Source of the DNA: PMNU01 sp035480575
GTDB taxonomy: Bacteria > Patescibacteriota > Saccharimonadia > Saccharimonadales > UBA4665
Assembly (NCBI GenBank): GCA_035480575.1
Contig: DATIHR010000012.1
Span: 1 to 39,733 of the forward strand
DNA: 39,733 bases
Direction: 5' to 3'
Part shown: one piece after another, positions 1-7,414 of the stretch
Position numbering within the stretch: position 1 is the stretch's first letter
Layout of the letters: every line of letters starts with the position of its first letter
Made by a program: the position numbers and the translations under genes
Notes under the pieces: generated by a model
The model's input: the letters and a program-made list of their open reading frames with translations, nothing else
What the model was told of the DNA's origin: nothing
Database searches by the model: none

Positions 1-88
1 GAGCCATTTTGCGCGATTTATTTTCGAACAAACTATAAATAGCAAATTAACAGAGGAAGAATTCGTAAATGGGACTCTAAGTCCCTTG

Positions 89-162
89 TGGCTGGGGATG
101 AGGGATTCGAACCCCCGATCACGGGACCAGAACCCGTTGCCTTACCACTTGGCCAATCCCCA
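89..162 (-). tRNA. tRNA-Gln (anticodon CUG)
   Basis: On the minus strand the sequence folds as a full cloverleaf. The 7-bp acceptor stem starts with a U1-A72 pair, as in bacterial tRNA-Gln. The anticodon stem-loop is ACGGG-TTCTGGT-CCCGT with anticodon CTG. The T arm contains GGTTCGAATCC. The discriminator base is G and the CCA end is encoded (89-91). The U1-A72 pair and G73 are the glutamine identity pattern known from E. coli. A TATAAT at 177-182 (minus) is a plausible -10 box for it. Confidence 0.95.
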
Positions 163-176
163 ATGTCTAAACATTG

Positions 177-182
177 ATTATA
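177..182 (-). promoter_or_regulatory. Candidate -10 box of the tRNA-Gln gene
   Basis: TATAAT on the minus strand, 14 nt before the mature 5' end of the tRNA. No good -35 is visible 16-18 nt upstream. Confidence 0.4.
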
Positions 183-310
183 AATTGTTAAGGGGGTTCG
201 TATTGATATCGGAGTGAGTATAGCAGATAACAGGGTGTAACGAAAGTTGTTCATACTATCAAGTTGCTTAATGTCAAGTGTTAGTAGTTATGCTTATTCG
301 ATTATGATGG

Positions 311-316
311 TACTCT
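311..316 (+). promoter_or_regulatory. -10 box for the gene at 324 (leaderless type)
   Basis: TACTCT ends 7 nt before ATG. A TATGAT at 303-308 is an alternative. The -35 is weak (TTATGC at 288-293). Confidence 0.4.
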
Positions 317-323
317 AAAATGT

Positions 324-1433
324 ATGATCGAAATTGGGCCCCTGGCTGGCGTTCATCTATTACACAGCCCGGATACACTGCAACAGATAGACCTGCTACC
401 GCAATACGCTCCGGACTCGAGCACGAGACCGCGTATAGAGCATTTTGATACCGCCGAACGGCACACCATGGAGCTGGCACGCAGCCTAGGCGCGACTATA
501 GTAGAGGTCGACGAGGGCGAGCCGCATCCGACTGGTGCCGCTGTGTATTGGCAAGTCAGGGCATACCCTGCTGCGCATGCAGCGACGCAACGTCTTATAG
601 GTGGCATTCGCGACCAACTTCCAGATATATGGCGGCAGAACGTAGCCGAGCTTACTGACACAAGCCTTGAAGCTGCCTCTATGCAACTAGCAGCCGGTAC
701 GCCGATGATGCTGGCGTATACGCCGCTCGACAACGGCCATATAAAGTATCTTTTAGAAGCCGATGACCAGCTTGAACGTTTCTTGTCTTTTGCTGCACAT
801 GCCGGCCAACGTATCGACCTATGCGATTTTGAACTACGAGAATTTGTCGAAACGCCGAGTGAGCACTACACCTCCTTCCGTACGGTTGCTGATGCCACCG
901 GCGCCGTGCTCGCAGCAGGCGTTCATTACTCCCGCCATAAGAAAACAGAGCCACGGCGTGTTGTTACCATGGACAGGTTTTCGGACAGCCCATCCGAAAG
1001 CCGCGTACGGTATATAAAAAACGCTCTCGAAAATCCAACAAGTAAGTATTATCTAGGAGCCCGTGACGTTCGTTCCAATTCGGCCTGCGGCGGCGCCATT
1101 ATTGCGCTTATGGGCACCGACCCTAAGCCGCCAAACAAGGAAGAGGTTGCCATACTTGAGGCACACGAGATTGACCCTGCGTTCATCCAACCCCCAACAG
1201 CACCCTTGAAAATGGCGCAGCTTATTGGCTCTACTGTAGGGCCGCAGACCCACCTGGTGCTTGGTATTGACTCTATTGGCACGCGTTATGGCGAGACAAA
1301 CTTCGGCCCAGGCGGTGGCGTCTACGCTGCTTGCCACATGCGCGGCGGCGGCACAACGCCAGAACGCTACATTGCTATGCGCGAACATGCGCTGGCGAAC
1401 ATTGCGCGTAAGCACAATCCGCCTGCTCTGTAG
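324..1433 (+). CDS. Conserved-looking protein of unknown function (369 aa)
   Basis: I do not recognise this 369-residue protein. It has no signal peptide or membrane segment and looks cytosolic. The only striking parts are a Gly-rich C-terminal third with SACGGAIIALMG, a GPGGGVYAACHMRGGG stretch, and a Cys in each. The ATG at 324 follows a TACTCT hexamer by 7 nt and has no Shine-Dalgarno sequence, so translation is probably leaderless. It lies 35 bp ahead of the serine hydrolase on the same strand, which has its own -10 box. Composition and length argue for a real gene rather than a chance frame. No function is proposed. Confidence 0.8.
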   Translation: MIEIGPLAGVHLLHSPDTLQQIDLLPQYAPDSSTRPRIEHFDTAERHTMELARSLGATIVEVDEGEPHPTGAAVYWQVRAYPAAHAATQRLIGGIRDQLPDIWRQNVAELTDTSLEAASMQLAAGTPMMLAYTPLDNGHIKYLLEADDQLERFLSFAAHAGQRIDLCDFELREFVETPSEHYTSFRTVADATGAVLAAGVHYSRHKKTEPRRVVTMDRFSDSPSESRVRYIKNALENPTSKYYLGARDVRSNSACGGAIIALMGTDPKPPNKEEVAILEAHEIDPAFIQPPTAPLKMAQLIGSTVGPQTHLVLGIDSIGTRYGETNFGPGGGVYAACHMRGGGTTPERYIAMREHALANIARKHNPPAL

Positions 1434-1456
1434 CACTGTTTCTGGCGACCAAATAG

Positions 1457-1462
1457 TACAAT
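1457..1462 (+). promoter_or_regulatory. -10 box for the serine hydrolase (leaderless type)
   Basis: TACAAT (5/6 match to TATAAT) ends 6 nt before the ATG at 1469, which places the likely transcription start at or next to the start codon. Confidence 0.5.
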
Positions 1463-1468
1463 CATACA

Positions 1469-2869
1469 ATGCATGCATATACTCGACAGCGCATTGTGGC
1501 TTTTTTAGAATCATGGCTCGCCTACCGGTTTAGGCAGACAACGCTACCAGGGCTATCTATTGCCGTCTCATATAAACAAGACATCGTGTTTGCTGCTCAG
1601 CATGGGCTGGCCAATATTGAGACACCAAAAACCCTAGATAACAACGCCTTATTCGGCGTAGCATCGCAATCGAAAATGATGACGGCAGTTGCCCTGCTGC
1701 AGCTCTGCGAAAAAGGCAGCCTCGCACTGGATGTGCCGGTACGCAAGTATATACCCTGGTTAACCAAACATCCGCACAAAGCAGTCCAAGAGATCACGAC
1801 GAGACAGCTTTTAACGCACAGCGCTGGGTTTACTCGCGATTTGCCGGAAGCCGCTTTTTGGATATTACAACAACCCTTCCCTAACCGCGCGAACTTGCGC
1901 CGGGCGCTTCTACACACCCCAATTGTCGCCGAGCCAAATACCCAGCTAAAGTACTCCAACGCTGCGTACGCACTTTTGGGCGATGTAATCGAGGCTGTAA
2001 GCGATCAGTCATACACCGACTACATCACTAAACATATTATTAAAGCGCTCGGCCTAACACATACACTCGCTGACTATGGTGACGATATGGCAGTGCATGT
2101 GTCTGCCGGTTACAGCATACCGTATGGTGGCCAACGCAGCCCCTTAGGTCCAAGGCAGGCAACGCGGGCATTTGCGTCAGCAGCCGGCGTGCACAGCACA
2201 TGCGTCGATATGTGTCGCTTTGTCACGGCTTTATGCGACAAAAGCAACACGCTTTTAAGCACAGCTTCTAAAAAAGAAATGATGCGCACCCAATGGATGC
2301 AAACCGACGGCTATGATGCCGGTATGGAATTTGGCCTCGGTATAGAAGTTATATCGGTCGGCGGTCGGCGAATTGTAGGCCATAGCGGCCATATCGCTGG
2401 TCATGTAACAGCCACATATATTGACCCCCAGTCCGATATAGCCGTAGCAGTTATGGCAAATAGCCGGGATGCACCAAGCTCACATATTGCGCTCGGCATA
2501 CTAGCGGCTATCGACTTCTTTAGCCAACATGCTTTGCAGCCTGCTCCGGCGGCTACCGAACGGCTCTCCGCGCGACTACTCAGCCCAATTGCAGCCGTAG
2601 AGATCGTGGCCACAAAAAACCTTATTGTCGCTATCGATCCAGACGATTGGCAACCATTTGCTTTCCAGGAAGAATTGGTACAGCTAGATGCGTCCACGCT
2701 ACGTATCGTTACGCCCGGAAGCGTATTCAACCAATCAGAAACTGTACAGTACAAATTTAGCGGTAATGCCCCGGCCTCTGTAAGCTATGCAGGTAATACA
2801 CTTTGGCTTGAGCAAATATATGAAAAACAGCAAACACATAAAAAAACCGGCAGCTTAGCTGCCGGTTAG
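1469..2869 (+). CDS. Class C beta-lactamase / penicillin-binding-like serine hydrolase
   Basis: A 466-residue member of the beta-lactamase class C / D-alanyl-D-alanine carboxypeptidase family (serine beta-lactamase fold). The nucleophile motif SxxK is SQSK at residues 66-69, the YxN motif is YSN at 162-164, and the third motif is HSG at 305-307 (HxG type, as in esterase-like members). No signal peptide is visible, so it may be a cytosolic esterase or peptidase rather than an antibiotic-resistance enzyme; this is inference. The last ~110 residues form a beta-rich tail after the catalytic domain. The start follows TACAAT (1457-1462) by 6 nt without a Shine-Dalgarno site. The stop codon lies inside the palindrome that terminates the opposing small gene. 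Confidence 0.9.
   Translation: MHAYTRQRIVAFLESWLAYRFRQTTLPGLSIAVSYKQDIVFAAQHGLANIETPKTLDNNALFGVASQSKMMTAVALLQLCEKGSLALDVPVRKYIPWLTKHPHKAVQEITTRQLLTHSAGFTRDLPEAAFWILQQPFPNRANLRRALLHTPIVAEPNTQLKYSNAAYALLGDVIEAVSDQSYTDYITKHIIKALGLTHTLADYGDDMAVHVSAGYSIPYGGQRSPLGPRQATRAFASAAGVHSTCVDMCRFVTALCDKSNTLLSTASKKEMMRTQWMQTDGYDAGMEFGLGIEVISVGGRRIVGHSGHIAGHVTATYIDPQSDIAVAVMANSRDAPSSHIALGILAAIDFFSQHALQPAPAATERLSARLLSPIAAVEIVATKNLIVAIDPDDWQPFAFQEELVQLDASTLRIVTPGSVFNQSETVQYKFSGNAPASVSYAGNTLWLEQIYEKQQTHKKTGSLAAG
2841..2867 (-). terminator. Intrinsic terminator of the small peptide gene
   Basis: Perfect 10-bp inverted repeat (2845-2854 and 2858-2867, loop of 3), GC-rich and, read on the minus strand, followed by a run of six T (2841-2846 on plus is all A). 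It terminates the minus-strand peptide gene at 2887-2973. It also covers the stop codon of the plus-strand hydrolase but has no T run in that direction. Confidence 0.85.
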
Positions 2870-2886
2870 ATGTAACCAAGGGATTG

Positions 2887-2973
2887 CTACGCGCCGATAC
2901 GCTTGCGCTGTGTAGCTTTTTTGCGGCCAGAAGCACCCGATTCACCATGAGCACCCGATACAGTATTTTTCAT
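2887..2973 (-). CDS. 28-residue basic peptide
   Basis: A short reading frame with every sign of a real gene: promoter, ~57-nt leader, AAAGGAG at a good distance (TTGTG spacer) from ATG at 2973, stop TAG at 2887-2889, and an intrinsic terminator 20 nt later. The peptide starts MKNTVSGAHGESGASG and ends in a basic tail, RKKATQRKRIGA. It has no hydrophobic segment, so it is not a signal peptide or toxin of the membrane type. The Gly/Ser-rich front and Lys/Arg-rich tail suggest nucleic-acid or ribosome binding, or a short secreted or processed peptide; these are guesses. I know of no family for it. Confidence 0.7.
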   Translation of the reverse strand: MKNTVSGAHGESGASGRKKATQRKRIGA

Positions 2974-3037
2974 CACAACTCCTTTATTAAATAATGAGGT
3001 TAATTTTTGCATAGGCAAAACGCTTACAGCTGTTAAA

Positions 3038-3069
3038 ATTATAATTGCTTAGTTTACCTTAATAAGGTA
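3038..3069 (-). promoter_or_regulatory. Promoter of the small peptide gene with overlapping palindrome
   Basis: On minus: TTATTA (3060-3065), 16 nt, TATAAT (3038-3043). A perfect 7-1-7 palindrome, TACCTTAATAAGGTA (3055-3069), covers the -35 and looks like a repressor operator. Confidence 0.55.
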
Positions 3070-3183
3070 TATAGCTTTCGTATTACTTTGCCAATGGCGA
3101 GGTAATAGACGCCCCTCATGCAGGCAACCACAGAAGATGATACGTACCCCGCCCAACGAAGCGCCTGGAATAGTCAAAGCTAA

Positions 3184-3945
3184 CTAATAAATATACATAA
3201 ATGTATTGGCAGGCACGGCACGGCGCGTAATGCTATATAACGACTGATAATTCATTTCGCTGATCAGTATGGTACCGTCGCCATTTACCTGTTCCACGTA
3301 CACTACATGCATGTTGCGTTGGCCTACAGCGCCAACGCGCGGTTCGGCGCCGGTTGGAATGCCTTGGGCGGCGGCGCGCGAAACCCAAGTGTCGGCATTG
3401 CCAAGGTTGTTGGGCAAATCCGGGCGCATGTTTTTGACGTACCAAGTACAGTAGCCCGGCGTGTATAGGTTGCCGGTGCTCGGCCCGCGGGCCACGACGG
3501 TTGCCGCTGCTACACGCACCGTTGCAGACTGGGCGGCTGCGGGTTGCGGTTCGGGCACTGCCCGATCGGGTAATACCTCGTCGGCACGCGGTATTACCAG
3601 CTTGTCGCCGACGGCAATAACATCCGGCTGCGCAATCTGCGTGTTTTTATTAAACAACCTGTTCCAGGTTATTTGGTAGGCCGTTGCTACCGATGTAAGT
3701 GTATCGCCTGGGGTGACTACATGCACGACTTCGGGCACCGTTTTGGATGCCGGCAGCTCTTGCTCGCTTTTTATAGACGCGAGTATAGCTGTTGTTGGTT
3801 CAAACACTTCCCCCGTAGTTGTTTCTGTTTTTTGATTTGTATTTAGCGCCAGCAAACCGATTGTTTCGGCATGCGCAACAGAGTTGCCCGACGCTAATAT
3901 TGCGGCACATGCAAGTAAGCCGGCCAAAAAAGCGGCTATACGCAT
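3184..3945 (-). CDS. Secreted LysM-CHAP peptidoglycan hydrolase
   Basis: A 253-residue exported cell-wall enzyme. Residues 1-26 are a signal peptide (hydrophobic core, AHA cleavage site). A LysM peptidoglycan-binding domain spans about 74-119 (VTPGDTLTSVA...NTQIAQPDVIAVGDKLVIP). A Pro/Ala linker follows, then a CHAP amidase/endopeptidase domain at about 160-253 with the catalytic pair Cys166 (GYCTWYV) and His213 (MHVVYVE). The family cleaves peptidoglycan stem peptides or amide bonds. I start it at the ATG at 3945 because AAGGAGGG precedes it at normal spacing; an upstream ATG at 3990 would add 15 residues before the signal peptide. It has its own promoter, an operator-like repeat and a structured leader. 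Confidence 0.92.
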   Translation of the reverse strand: MRIAAFLAGLLACAAILASGNSVAHAETIGLLALNTNQKTETTTGEVFEPTTAILASIKSEQELPASKTVPEVVHVVTPGDTLTSVATAYQITWNRLFNKNTQIAQPDVIAVGDKLVIPRADEVLPDRAVPEPQPAAAQSATVRVAAATVVARGPSTGNLYTPGYCTWYVKNMRPDLPNNLGNADTWVSRAAAQGIPTGAEPRVGAVGQRNMHVVYVEQVNGDGTILISEMNYQSLYSITRRAVPANTFMYIY

Positions 3946-3980
3946 ATGTGTACCCTCCTTAAATTTACTAATAAAACAAC

Positions 3981-4041
3981 ACACCCGCACGGAGCGGGCG
4001 TCCGGTGTCCCTCCACCTCACATTTTGTGAAGTTACACAAA
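3981..4041 (-). promoter_or_regulatory. Structured leader / operator-like repeat of the LysM-CHAP gene
   Basis: Right at the predicted transcription start lies a perfect 6-6-6 inverted repeat, TTTGTGTAACTTCACAAA (4024-4041, minus), which resembles a CRP/FNR-family half-site pair (TGTG...CACA). It is followed by a purine-rich AGGTGGAGGGAC stretch and a GC hairpin with stem CCCGC/GCGGG (about 3984-3998). A CRP/FNR regulator is encoded at 30931-31638. The leader could be a cis-regulatory RNA, but I cannot match it to a known riboswitch class. Confidence 0.45.
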
Positions 4042-4046
4042 CTTTA

Positions 4047-4074
4047 ATGCTACTTAAGTTTTTTTATATGTCAA
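4047..4074 (-). promoter_or_regulatory. Promoter of the LysM-CHAP gene
   Basis: On minus: a perfect TTGACA (4069-4074), 16 nt, TAGCAT (4047-4052). The predicted start near 4040 gives a leader of about 95 nt. Confidence 0.65.
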
Positions 4075-4103
4075 ATCCTAAGGTGTTCGCCGCGAGGGCC
4101 GCT

Positions 4104-4553
4104 TTACTTTGTGGCAGTGCGCGCATACGCGCCCATAAGCTCGGCCGTTGCGATTTCGTGGCCAGCCATGGCACTCGCTAACGTACTACGTCCTGCACCT
4201 GCTGGTAGGTCAAGCACTGCGTCGAGCGCGTACAAACGAAAATAGTAACGATGCGAGCCGGTAGGCGGGCAGGGTCCGCCATACCCCTGCTTGCCAAAAT
4301 CGTTTGTACCAGACTTACCGGTAAGCGGCGGCTGGTCCTGCATAAGTTGCAGCGTTGCAGGTGACATATCGTACAGCAGCCAATGCGTAAACAATCCGTT
4401 GGGCGCATCCGGATCTTCTAGAATAAGCACCAGGCTTTTAGTGCCCTCGGGTATTTCCGAGAACGTTAGTGGCGGACTGACGTTTTCACCGTCACAGGTA
4501 TAGTCGGGAAGCACCTGGCCGCTAGCTTGTATTGCACTACTTGTTATTTGCAT
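4104..4553 (-). CDS. YbhB/YbcL family PEBP (Raf kinase inhibitor-like) protein
   Basis: A 149-residue phosphatidylethanolamine-binding-protein fold, the normal length for bacterial YbhB/YbcL proteins. It shows the family signatures DPDAPNGLFTHWLLYD (ligand-pocket Asp-Pro-Asp and His) and GYGGPCPPTGSHRYYF (GxGGPCPP...HRY). The family binds anionic ligands; its bacterial role is poorly defined. No signal peptide, so it is cytosolic. A CATAAT box ends 7 nt upstream of the ATG, with no Shine-Dalgarno site. It is divergent from the glycan cluster and convergent with nothing; the next minus-strand gene is the CHAP hydrolase, which has its own promoter. Confidence 0.95.
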   Translation of the reverse strand: MQITSSAIQASGQVLPDYTCDGENVSPPLTFSEIPEGTKSLVLILEDPDAPNGLFTHWLLYDMSPATLQLMQDQPPLTGKSGTNDFGKQGYGGPCPPTGSHRYYFRLYALDAVLDLPAGAGRSTLASAMAGHEIATAELMGAYARTATK

Positions 4554-4560
4554 GCATTTT

Positions 4561-4589
4561 ATTATGGAGCATGCCTACAAGAGGTAACA
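4561..4589 (-). promoter_or_regulatory. Leaderless-type promoter of the PEBP gene
   Basis: On minus: TGTTAC (4584-4589), 17 nt, CATAAT (4561-4566), then 7 nt to ATG. Confidence 0.5.
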
Positions 4590-4645
4590 GTTAAATAGTT
4601 CTCAGTTACTGCCTGCAAAGGCTACTGTTAACCGTTAGGATTTTG

Positions 4646-4651
4646 TATTAT
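4646..4651 (+). promoter_or_regulatory. -10 box of the glycan cluster (leaderless type)
   Basis: TATTAT ends 9 nt before ATG at 4661. The -35 is unclear. This would be the main promoter of the long glycan operon. Confidence 0.4.
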
Positions 4652-4660
4652 GGTAGTACG

Positions 4661-5356
4661 ATGCGCGCTAAAACAGCACGAGTTTTGCGGTGGAAGGTGT
4701 GGCGATATCCGGTAGGTGCTCTTGTGGGCGCCGGGATTGCCACTGCTATGGCATATAGCGGTATCTCGCTATCCATTGCAATGTGCACCGGTTTTATTGC
4801 CGCGGCCATTATATGGGCGCTCAGTTCACGCATACCATTCGGCATTGCCAGTGCCTGTTTTATAGCGATTATTATCGTATCCATAATGGTACCGGACACT
4901 AATGATTTGCAAAGTAACTTGCGCGAACAGTTGGCCATAGTCGCCGTGTACTGCCTGATTATCGGCATTGTATTGCTGATGCGGGAGCAGTTTGATCGCA
5001 AAAAACACCCATCTCCAGTGATTGACCCTCCTGCCACGCCAGAACAGACATCGACGGACCAGTCACCGCAAACCAGTGGCGGCCTCGCGGACATTGCGGT
5101 GCCGGCTATGTCCGCTGCTAGCCCGCCGCATACGACAGCACGCCCAAGCATGCACGACATGCGCCGGGTACCGAAGGGCGCCAGTGGCGCACGAGTAAAC
5201 CAGCAGGGATTGGCCACGCACAGCAAAGTATATAAGCCACAACTGGCACCGCACCCACTGCTCCATAAGGGCCAACCAGTACGCACGCCAGAGGGCGGCC
5301 ACATAATGGACGGCGTCATCAAGCCTAAAAAACACCGCAAGCTTGTGCAACTATGA
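4661..5356 (+). CDS. Small membrane protein with long hydrophilic tail
   Basis: About 231 residues. The first ~110 residues hold three to four hydrophobic segments. The rest is a Pro/Ser/Thr-rich, probably disordered tail ending in a basic cluster (KPKKHRK). I do not recognise the family. A TTG at 4643 would extend it by six residues, but the ATG at 4661 sits correctly behind the -10 box. Its stop overlaps the start of the next gene (ATGA), so it is the first gene of the envelope-glycan operon and perhaps a membrane scaffold for it; that role is inference from position only. Confidence 0.75.
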   Translation: MRAKTARVLRWKVWRYPVGALVGAGIATAMAYSGISLSIAMCTGFIAAAIIWALSSRIPFGIASACFIAIIIVSIMVPDTNDLQSNLREQLAIVAVYCLIIGIVLLMREQFDRKKHPSPVIDPPATPEQTSTDQSPQTSGGLADIAVPAMSAASPPHTTARPSMHDMRRVPKGASGARVNQQGLATHSKVYKPQLAPHPLLHKGQPVRTPEGGHIMDGVIKPKKHRKLVQL

Positions 5357-7068
5357 GCAGCACGCCGCACGCCTCCAGTCGCCATCCGCAGCACGGTACC
5401 TGGATGCAAGCGGCAAACAATGTACGGGCGGCAATTGCATTATACGCAGGCGTTGGCATCGCAATGTTGTGGCCCGCTTTTGGCCCGGGCCAATTATTTT
5501 TGCACGACATGTCGTGGCCCGAACAACTCAATGTGTCATCGTATGCACATCATGGCATTACCGCCAGCCTGCCCTTATTGTGCGTGCTGCGGCTTCTTAA
5601 TTACGTTATTCCGGCTGGTCTGTTACAAAAGCTGCTACTCCTAAGCCTGCTTACCCTATGCGGCGTAGGGATGTACGCACTGCAAAAAAAGCTAAGCGCC
5701 GCGCAAGGCTTTTTTGCAGTGCTGGCGGGCCTTATATATATGCTCAATCCATATGCAATAGATCGTTTGGCCGCGGGCCAATGGATGGTGTTGGCTGGTT
5801 ACGCCTGCCTGCCGATTTTTGCATGGTTTATGTACGATGCCTTTACCGCACCGAGCCGGCATAATGTACTGCGCGTCTTGGCAGCGTGGGCTATATACCC
5901 GGTCATTAGTATGCACTGGTGGTATATTGTTACCTTGTTTTCGGTACCAGCCGTGCTGTACTTACTGGCGCGCGGGCATGGCAAGCGGCGCGGCGCAAGC
6001 ACACTGGCCATACACGTTCAGCGCGATGCAGTGGTGGCGCCTTGGCTATACGTTGTACTGCCGGCAGTTGGCATATGCTGGCTGCTTTTCCTTAGTATCC
6101 ATTACGGCGGCGTAACCGGAGTTATAGACAGCCATGACTTTACGGCCTTTGCCACCCGGCCGGCAGAACTACTTGGTGCATGGGGTAGCGTGCTCAGTTT
6201 GCGCGGATTTTGGTATAACCCGCTTAGCGACATTCCATCGGCACTAACGCCGCTGTGGTTTGTGGTCTGTGCTGGGCTGCTGGCGCTGACGTACCGTACG
6301 CTCCTCGCCTTACACAGACGGCATCCCTCACGCGCCACCTACGCCGCATGGGTATTCATTGGTGCGGTACTGCTGGCTGTTGGATACGGCAGTAGCTTAG
6401 GCCGTTGGATTGTTGATATATACAGGGCCGTCGTGCCCGGCTTTAATGGCCTGCGCGACACGCAAAAAATAGTTGGGCTTATTGCTTTTATATATGCACT
6501 TGCTGCACCATATGCCCTGCAGCAGGCATGGGATGTACGCGCAAGTCGCAAACACATAACGTACTTGGTGCCTGCGTTTGTAGGCGCATACATGCTATGC
6601 ATGTTGGTCGCTATTGGCGCGTTGCACTATACGGTTACGCCCCACCGCTACCCTGCCGACTGGCAAGCCGTAAACAGTACTTTTTATTATCATCAGCCCA
6701 AGCGAGTGCTTATACTGCCTTGGAATGGCTATATACACCTGCCCTTTGCCGGAAATGCACTAGTCGCCAACCCAGCGGCTACATACTTTGCCGCAGCAGC
6801 CGACACGCGACAAAATAATGGTATTGCCGCACTGGACGCTGCGCATGGATTATCCAGCTTCGACCGCAGCGTATTGTCGCTCCGTACGTCGCCCAATGCA
6901 CTAACCGACGTACGTGCACACGGCTACGACTATATTGTGCTGCTTAAAACCGAAGATTACGCTCGCTATAAACAACAATTAGATGACGCCGGGCTAGAAT
7001 TGCTATCAAATGGCTCGTCGCTGTATCTGTACAGAACCAAACAGCAGCTCGTGAACCAGTCTTTTTAG
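5353..7068 (+). CDS. GT-C-like multi-membrane protein (571 aa), first of three paralogues
   Basis: A polytopic membrane protein with about 11-13 hydrophobic segments and a soluble C-terminal domain. It aligns by eye with the 542-residue protein at 15553: an exofacial loop after the first membrane segment (GPGQLFLHDMSW against RPGYILTLDMVFTPW), then IPAGLLQKLLLLSLL, LNPYAIDRLAAGQWMVLAGYACLP, GLRDTQKIVG and YPADWQAV. This layout is that of GT-C glycosyltransferases and YfhO-like proteins, which transfer sugars from polyprenyl-phosphate carriers outside the membrane; the Asp in the first loop is the usual place for the catalytic carboxylate. The exact donor and acceptor cannot be read. It overlaps the preceding stop by 4 nt. 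Confidence 0.8.
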   Translation: MSSTPHASSRHPQHGTWMQAANNVRAAIALYAGVGIAMLWPAFGPGQLFLHDMSWPEQLNVSSYAHHGITASLPLLCVLRLLNYVIPAGLLQKLLLLSLLTLCGVGMYALQKKLSAAQGFFAVLAGLIYMLNPYAIDRLAAGQWMVLAGYACLPIFAWFMYDAFTAPSRHNVLRVLAAWAIYPVISMHWWYIVTLFSVPAVLYLLARGHGKRRGASTLAIHVQRDAVVAPWLYVVLPAVGICWLLFLSIHYGGVTGVIDSHDFTAFATRPAELLGAWGSVLSLRGFWYNPLSDIPSALTPLWFVVCAGLLALTYRTLLALHRRHPSRATYAAWVFIGAVLLAVGYGSSLGRWIVDIYRAVVPGFNGLRDTQKIVGLIAFIYALAAPYALQQAWDVRASRKHITYLVPAFVGAYMLCMLVAIGALHYTVTPHRYPADWQAVNSTFYYHQPKRVLILPWNGYIHLPFAGNALVANPAATYFAAAADTRQNNGIAALDAAHGLSSFDRSVLSLRTSPNALTDVRAHGYDYIVLLKTEDYARYKQQLDDAGLELLSNGSSLYLYRTKQQLVNQSF

Positions 7069-7414
7069 AAAAAAGGTGTGAACTATTCCACATATACGCT
7101 CGTAGGGGCCTATGCTATTATTGGTGGTAACATTAGCAGTTAGGCGACTGCCATGTACAGATTGTGCCATGACACGCCAGAAGGAGGGTGTACAACAAAA
7201 CATTGTCGACCAAAAAAAACGCGCTGACCCTGACCGTCGCCATTCAGGCTGCACGACGCAGTCACACAGGCAAACCATTATTTATTTTTGAAGCGTATGC
7301 TTCCCATACAGATACTCAGTGCTGTATAAAACAAAATTCGATTTATGGGCTAGCGCAGTTTTAGACAAGGACTACTTGTATTTATTGACTATGTGTTAAT
7401 TGGGGGATGCCCGC
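7069..7414 (+). other. Intergenic region between the GT-C-like gene and the flippase
   Basis: About 330 bp without a clear gene. It contains TATGCT/TATTAT (7111-7121), a possible internal promoter, and an AAGGAGGG at 7181-7188. The latter is followed by an open frame (GTG 7188 or TTG 7203 to TAG 7364; up to 58 residues), and two other short frames overlap it. None has the codon regularity or spacing I would want, so I do not call a CDS. A small RNA or long leader is equally possible. Confidence 0.5.

Noticed and set aside
4001..4020. S-box (SAM-I) riboswitch, because of AGGTGGAGGGAC in the leader of the LysM-CHAP gene
   Set aside because: Only the first conserved stretch is similar; the GAUGAAACC and GCAACC parts are absent and the leader is too short.
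4648..5409. Long minus-strand frame (253 codons) opposite the first glycan-cluster gene
   Set aside because: It is a mirror of the membrane protein gene on the plus strand, has no promoter or ribosome site, and its composition (many Cys, Met and Trp) is that of a shadow frame.
7077..7092. CRP-like site TGTGAACTATTCCACA
   Set aside because: The arms do not match beyond TGTG/CACA and the spacing differs from the repeat at 4024-4041.
7169..7291. 40-codon frame (ATG at 7169) in the gap before the flippase
   Set aside because: No ribosome site at a useful distance, overlaps two other short frames, and the composition is not protein-like.
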